Positions 58,735 to 64,000 of a stretch of DNA of 64,000 bases are shown piece by piece (the stretch's first letter is position 1; each line of letters opens with the position of its first letter). This DNA comes from Megalobrama amblycephala. Lineage: Eukaryota > Chordata > Actinopteri > Cypriniformes > Xenocyprididae. The DNA lies in assembly GCF_018812025.1 (NCBI RefSeq), contig NC_063066.1, positions 7,497,882 through 7,561,881 on the forward strand, given 5' to 3'. A program made the translations under genes and the position numbers. The notes under the pieces were generated by a model. The model was given only the letters and a program-made list of their open reading frames with translations, had not been told where the DNA came from and ran no database searches.

Positions 58735-60294
58735 AAACATGGAGGTACACTGATGGTGTGTGAAACAATTGGTAGATAAGCAGTCCTTGACTGGTCCAAA
58801 TGAGAAACATGTGTGGTTGATCAGGACTCGTGAACTAGACAAGTGACAAATATACAGTATTAATTTTCTCAATCACTATTTTGTTGTCTCGATATTTTTG
58901 TCTAGTAATAATATTTAAACAATTAATCAAATATTTGCTAATAGATTTGATTTTGATTTTTGTTTCAAAATTTTTTGAGAATAGTTTAAAGTTTAAAGCT
59001 TTTTTGATTCATTATTGTTTTGATTTAAAGAAAGAAACAGAAAAAAAAAAGGGGAAAAAAAGACTGATTAAGAAATTAATTATCATTAAGAACATCTAGT
59101 AGTTTGTTTACTGCCTACTCTTGTTTTTATAGATATTTAAACAATAAATTAAATAAAAATTTGTTCTTTTGCAGTTTAAACCATACTTTAAATAAGTTGT
59201 CAAGAAGATGTTAAGGAGATGTTTGGAAAATCAAGTCACAAATAATATGACTAGTATCATATTCTGACTGTAGCATTTCTCTCTTTTCAGCTCTCTTTTG
59301 TCACTCAGATTTCATTTAGCACCTAAGTATTTTCTGTTTTCCTGCTCATAGCTAAACACCATTTATTTTACCCTCTTCATTAAAACAGTTTAATGAAACA
59401 AAATGATTTGTGAAAGCATTACAGCGAAGCCCAAATTTCGTTCACAGCTGGGGCTATGAATTTCGTTTGATAAACAACATAAACTTTTATAAATGGTTTT
59501 ATTCAAATACAGTTTTATTACAAACTATACAATAACTGCTGACAAGTCAAGCTCTGGACCTCTCAGCACACTCACTCTGACAATGATTGTTTCATAGCTG
59601 TAAACACTGATGTCTCTCAGCTGCACTAAAGTCCCATTTCCCAAGTGGGATTAAGAAGGAAAAACAAATCTATGCAACATCTGTGTCTTCCTCACAAGAG
59701 TGCATTACTATTGACTTTCAATGTGCTTCAGATACTTATGAAATTACCCTGTTAATTGAGCCTCTGTTAACCCTGATTTTGCACGATGCCCTCACAGTCA
59801 AAGCGAGAAGCTTGCAGGAGGAGAATTTAATATTTGTAGTCACAAAGTACCTCTTGAAACCATTAGGTTGCCAGTTTTGAGATTAAGTCGATATTCGGCA
59901 ATTACCTTGTCACTTTGATGCACTCATCCATCTTTTAGTTTACCACCATTCTTCTCAGGTGTCCTCTACTCTTTTCTTCTGTGTTCCACCATCCAGACCA
60001 CCCCCTGATCACTCAAATGTTCAGCGTGTCATTTCCATTGACCTCTGCTCCTCCCCATCTCTGTCTGAGGTTGCCATGGATACAGGGCCACCAATGTCTG
60101 TCAGGTGTCACGGACAGCAACCAGCTGTGACCTCTCGGTGAGCATCTGAATATGGAGAGTTCCACACGAGCAGCCTCAGTCGGCGCAAACAACATCTGAC
60201 AGGAAAAGGCAGAGGAAGTAGGCCAGAGGTGATGACGATGCTGGCCATGAGCTGTGCTCTTCAGGATAGAAACAGTTATGGTCATTGTTGGTCA
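58735..60294. other. Non-repetitive DNA
   Basis: No gene recognised. A-rich tracts lie near 59030-59060. The stretch 59400-59880 is repeat-free. Confidence 0.5.
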
Positions 60295-60847
60295 TAAACA
60301 CTAAGCTTTTAATTGTCTTTACCGCAAATTATTGGTCAGGACATTGGCAAAATTTAAGCTCAGAAAAACATCACAGACAGAATGTTTTTGGCAGAATATG
60401 TGAAGTTGTGTGTGGAGTGATGAATCAAAATGAAACACGAGTTTCATGGTGATGCTCCAGAGCGGTGTCTTCGAAAATCTGCTGAGGAATATAATGACAA
60501 ATGCATGGAGGAAGAAGTGTCATTGTGTGGGGAGCTTTTTAGCTGCTGGTATTGGTGAGCAACTTCACTGTGGAAATCATTTAATGTTTTGGAGTACAGG
60601 AGACTATTGCAGAAGGGCTTGCTTCCCACAGATGAAATGTTGTTATCTAAAGATGAATGATCAGATGTTATTTTTCAAAAAGTCAATTTAAAAGACAACC
60701 AAGAAGTGGCTTGAGAACAAGCCCATAAGGCTTATGTTTTGGTCTGGTCAGAGTCCAGATTTGAACCCTTTAGGGAATATTTGGTCTCACATTAAACTCA
60801 AACGAACTGGGAGACATTTTCAACTACTTATGAACTGTTTGAAGCCA

Positions 60848-61896
60848 TTAAAGGATTAGTTCACTTTTAAATAAAATTTCTTGATAATTTACTCACCCCC
60901 ATGTCATCCAAGATGTTCATGTCATTCTTTCTTCAGTCGAAAAGAAATTAAGGTTTTTGATGAAAACATTCCAGGATTATTCTCCTTATAGTGAACTTCA
61001 ATGGCCTCCAAACGGTTGAAGGTCAAAATTACAGTTTAAGTGCAGCTTCAAAGGGCTTTAAACGATACCAGACGAGGAATAAGGGTCTTATCTAGTGAAA
61101 CGATTGGTCATTTTTGAAAAAAATACAACTGTATATGTTTTCTATAAACAGATGATCGCCTTGCACATGCTTCCGCTTTCCGCATTCTTCAAAACGCTTA
61201 CGCTGTATGTCCTACACCTTCCCTATTCAACTTACGGAACGAACGTGGCGCCAGTTCCGTTTTTTTCAGTAAGTAGAATAGGGAATGTGTAGGACATACG
61301 ACGTAAGCTTTTTGAAGAATGCGGAAAGCGGAAGCATGTGCACGGCGATCATCTGTTTATATAAAACATATACAGTTGTATTTTTTTTCGAAAATGACTG
61401 ATCGTTTCGCTAGATAAGACCCTTAATCCTGGAATGTTTTCATCAAAAACCTTAAAGCTGCTGTAGGGAGTTTTTAGAAAACGTTGAAAACGTCACACCG
61501 GTAATTTTGAATTTGAACGCCTGTATGCGCTGGCACTGTTGCATGAGAGGAGTGTGATCAGCGCGCACGCAAGCTTGATTGACACTGCTAAGACACTCCT
61601 CCTGGCTCTGATTGGTTGTTTCTTACTGGGAGCGGTGTATTTCTGCAAATGGCAATAGGACCACTGGGAGGAGCCAGAGGAGCTTGATTTTTTCACAGAT
61701 TATCTGTCTCATATTCTACTGTCAGGACATAATGACAGGTTTAACAAATATGTAAAAAATACGTTTTTACAAAAGTTACCTACTGCAGCTTTAATTTCTT
61801 TTCAACTGAACAAAAGAATGACATGAACATTTTGGATGACATGGGGGTGAGTAAATTATCAGGAAAATTTTATTTAAAAGTGAACTAATCCTTTAA
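60848..61896. mobile_element. Foldback element, family E, TTAA duplicated
   Basis: TTAA at 60848-60851 and 61893-61896 borders TTAAAGGATTAGTTCACTT and its inverse. The arms pair through TCATGTCATTCTTT, CATTCCAGGATTA, GATGATCGCC-type and GCGGAAAGCGGAAGCATG words, with the turn near 61260. The right arm carries the element at 61456-61790. The uninterrupted left arm serves as an internal control for that insertion. Confidence 0.9.
61456..61790. mobile_element. TTAA-target MITE inside the foldback arm
   Basis: Begins AGCTGCTGTAGGGAG and ends CTACTGCAGCT, with TTAA on both sides (61452-61455 and 61791-61794). The arms pair imperfectly over about 30 bp. The undisturbed opposite arm of the host foldback reads AAAGAAATTAAGGTTTTT, which gives the empty site directly. 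Confidence 0.92.
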
Positions 61897-61984
61897 CATT
61901 GAGTGGAGCAACACTGACTCTTATTCCTGTAAAAAAGTTGTCTGCAAGTTGGGGAAGGTTATTCTGTACTAAGTTACTTACTCT

Positions 61985-62396
61985 TTTTCACCCAAAAATG
62001 AAAATGCTGTCATGAATTACTCACCCTCATGTCGTTCCACACCTGTAAAACACCTTTTCTCACATGAACAGCGTCTGCCAATACTGAGCTGGCGTTCAGA
62101 CATAGAACCTGGAAGCGCTGGGTGTAAACAGCGATTGAGAATGACACAGAATAAAGTCCTTTTTTTTAGATTTTGTTTTTGCGCACGAAAAGTATTCTTG
62201 TCGCTTCATAACATTAAGGTTGAACCACTGCAGTCACGTCGACTATTTTAACGATGTCTTTAGTACCTTTCTGGACCTTGACAGTGGTTATTAAATTTCT
62301 GTCTATGGAGGAGTCATACAGCTACTGGATTTCATAAGAAATTTGTGTTCCAAAGACGAATGAAGGTCTTGCGGGTGTGGAACGACTAACCCTTTA
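61985..62396. mobile_element. Foldback element, family B, short copy
   Basis: The left part has TTCACCCAAAAATGAAAATG and GTAAAACACCTTTTCTC, the centre AACCTGGAAGCGCTGGG, and the right part GCGCACGAAAAGTATTCTTG, GTCTATGGAGGAGTC and GGTGTGGAACGAC, ending CCCTTTAA. It shows the uninterrupted order for the split copy at 24250-25672. Confidence 0.8.
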
Positions 62397-62469
62397 AATA
62401 CATGTTGTTCTGGAAAATTCCTTTACTGAGTTTGAAATGTTAATAAATGCTTTTAAATGCACAGTTTAA

Positions 62470-62895
62470 GTGATGATTATCCACTCAAGTCTTATCCGAC
62501 TTTTTCCGATTCTATAGACCAGCTCTTGCCATTCTTTCTAGTCTTGTGCTGTTCTATGTATAGGCCAGTGTCACTTATGATAGTATCCGGTCAGTGCAAA
62601 TTTGGCTGCCTCTTCTCATTCCGCTGAATATGCCAAGCATCATTGCTTTCTCTAGTGAAACAGATCGCATCACAGTGAGCCATAGTTTGGTGATTTTTCC
62701 CTTGTGACATTTCTGCCTTGATGCGCTCCAAAACCTCTCTGTTGGTGACCATCGCTGTCAGCTGTATCCTTAAGAGCCTTCTCCAACACCACCACTCAAA
62801 TGCATCAATGCTCCTTCAATCAGCTTTTATCAGTGTCCAGCGTTCACATCCACACATTGATATGGGGAACACAATGGCATCCAGATTTGGTATAT
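62470..62895 (-). pseudogene. RTE/BovB-like LINE, degenerate 3' end of the RT ORF
   Basis: The minus-strand translation gives IVFPISMCGCERWTLIKAD, a stop, then RSIDAFEWWCWRRLLRIQLT. Further on it gives MMLGIFSGMRRGSQICTDR and LERMARAGL. These follow, in order, the conserved segment after the reverse-transcriptase domain of BovB/RTE-type LINE proteins (YGCESWT, DAFELWCWRRLLR, MLGxxxGRRRRGRQRxRW). Several stops and at least one frameshift make it a fossil. Confidence 0.75.
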
Positions 62896-64000
62896 GCATA
62901 GCATCGCATTATGATGTAATGTAATCAGATAGTTGAAACTGGAATGGCGATGGAAAACAAACAAACAATGCAGTTTCCCTTAAAGGTTTCCAGTTTCCTT
63001 ATTGTCTGCTAGTTTCTGGTATCTTTAAAGGGAACAAAAATAATGACTGTTTCTGTTTCATTTGGCCATTAGTCTGACAAACAAGTAATCTCAACCCAGC
63101 TCACGCCATCTTTTGTGACAAAAGTTGATATGTCAATCTGCTTAAACAGCAATGTAAAGCATCACAATATATTCGAAAAGTCCATTAGTGCATGGTTGTT
63201 TTTATAACATTAAAATCTGATGGAGAAAGTATTTAAAAGGGCACACATCATCTGCACACAAACTGTTCCAGCTTAGCAAACATTTCAATCCTAGCAAATT
63301 CCAGCTCTTTGCAGCAGCCTGACTGGCACAGGTCTCGGTCTGTAGAAAGGAAAACCACAAATCTAGGTCTCTGTGTAAAGCAAGCCATTGGCAATTACAG
63401 GATCATGTGATTGGAAATGAATAGCACTTTGTGGTGAGGGGGATAGGCTGCAGTAAAGGAACAAAGGGCTTTGAACGACTGGAAGCAGCAGGTCCCATTC
63501 CTTGAGAGATAAGATACCACATGGAGCCAAAGGTTCTGTCACTCAGGCTGACTTTACATGGCTTTTAGGGTATAGATAGGGGTTGGTCATATCCCACAGA
63601 CAGGTAAACGTGGACCCACACATGCACGCACATACACGCTACTCTGTTGTTTACCTGTAAGTCATATTTGATAAAGCTTCTGATTGATCCATTTCTCTCT
63701 CTGACAACATTAATCTATTTGATATTGCTGTGCTGTAAACAGAAGGTGGCATCAAAATCCATTCTGCGAAGCTTTTAGACACATTCACCTGTCAGTTTAC
63801 TGATCTTAATAAATGGGGCCTTATGTTGCTGTCTTACATTAAAATAGCACACAAAGCTGACAAGAACATATTCGATTCATTAATTCTGAGTCTCAAAAAT
63901 AGTTGCACATTACAACCAAATTCAGATTATTCCATCCATGCAGCCATATGTTTGTCTGCATAATAATATAATTAATATATGTATAAACATAATACTTCAG
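62896..64000. other. Non-repetitive DNA to the window edge
   Basis: No gene or named repeat is recognised. Confidence 0.5.

Larger units (their letters stand above)
60295..61980 (+). pseudogene. Tc1-like transposase pseudogene, interrupted
   Basis: Plus-strand pieces align to a Tc1-family transposase: CVWSDESK near 60410-60430, then GDAPERCLRKSAEEYNDK, then KKWLENKPIRLMFWSGQSPD and LNPLGNIW near 60680-60785. Stops and frameshifts separate them. As in the 7814-8505 relic, the expected final Glu after LNP is Gly. The C-terminal part is cut by the foldback at 60848 and appears to resume after 61896 (EWSNTDS). Confidence 0.75.

Overview
The window looks like nuclear DNA of a cyprinid fish. It has no long open reading frame with a recognisable cellular protein. 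Instead it is packed with repeat families I know from carp, goldfish and zebrafish genomes: foldback elements ending in TTAA with the AGTTCACCCAAAAATG terminus, tRNA-derived SINEs, Tc1-like relics, hAT-type MITEs, and long (GATA)n, (GT)n and (TA)n microsatellites. I read it as an intergenic region or a very large intron. I found no tRNA, rRNA, CRISPR or prokaryotic feature, and the short ORFs seen here are mostly chance or repeat-derived.

Layout. 0-6 kb: a rearranged foldback copy, a SINE with an 11-bp target duplication, a solo LTR nested inside two older MITEs, and a hAT-type MITE with a perfect 8-bp duplication. 6-12.8 kb: mostly non-repetitive DNA, with a dead Tc1-like transposase and a 950-bp foldback. 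12.8-17.3 kb: two insertion nests, each with readable target duplications. 19-27.5 kb: the densest stretch, with a full foldback, a 1.6-kb IS630-like element carrying a helix-turn-helix relic, a THAP-type relic, a hAT first-exon relic and a MITE with an internal 212/216-bp tandem duplication. 28.6-29.2 kb: a 630-bp palindromic element built from short tandem motifs. 31.9-36.5 kb: four or five smaller MITEs. 37-44.5 kb: microsatellites, a duplicated non-coding motif, a three-level nest, an exon-like segment and a SINE inside a MITE. 44.8-46.4 kb: a second IS630-like copy, inverted relative to the first. 47.9-54.4 kb: a foldback split by a 1.4-kb insertion, an inverted MITE pair and a minisatellite. 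56-62.9 kb: a three-level nest, a Tc1/foldback/MITE nest and the 3' end of a degenerate RTE-like LINE.

No genes act together here. What the window offers is a stratigraphy of transposition. Many insertions can be ordered in time, because the interrupted element still shows its empty site. Several non-autonomous families keep small coding relics of their autonomous parents. The best non-transposon candidates are an exon-like 106-bp segment (42516-42621), a motif duplicated 0.8 kb apart (37.7 and 38.5 kb), and repeat-free islands such as 20.47-20.72 kb that could be conserved regulatory DNA.
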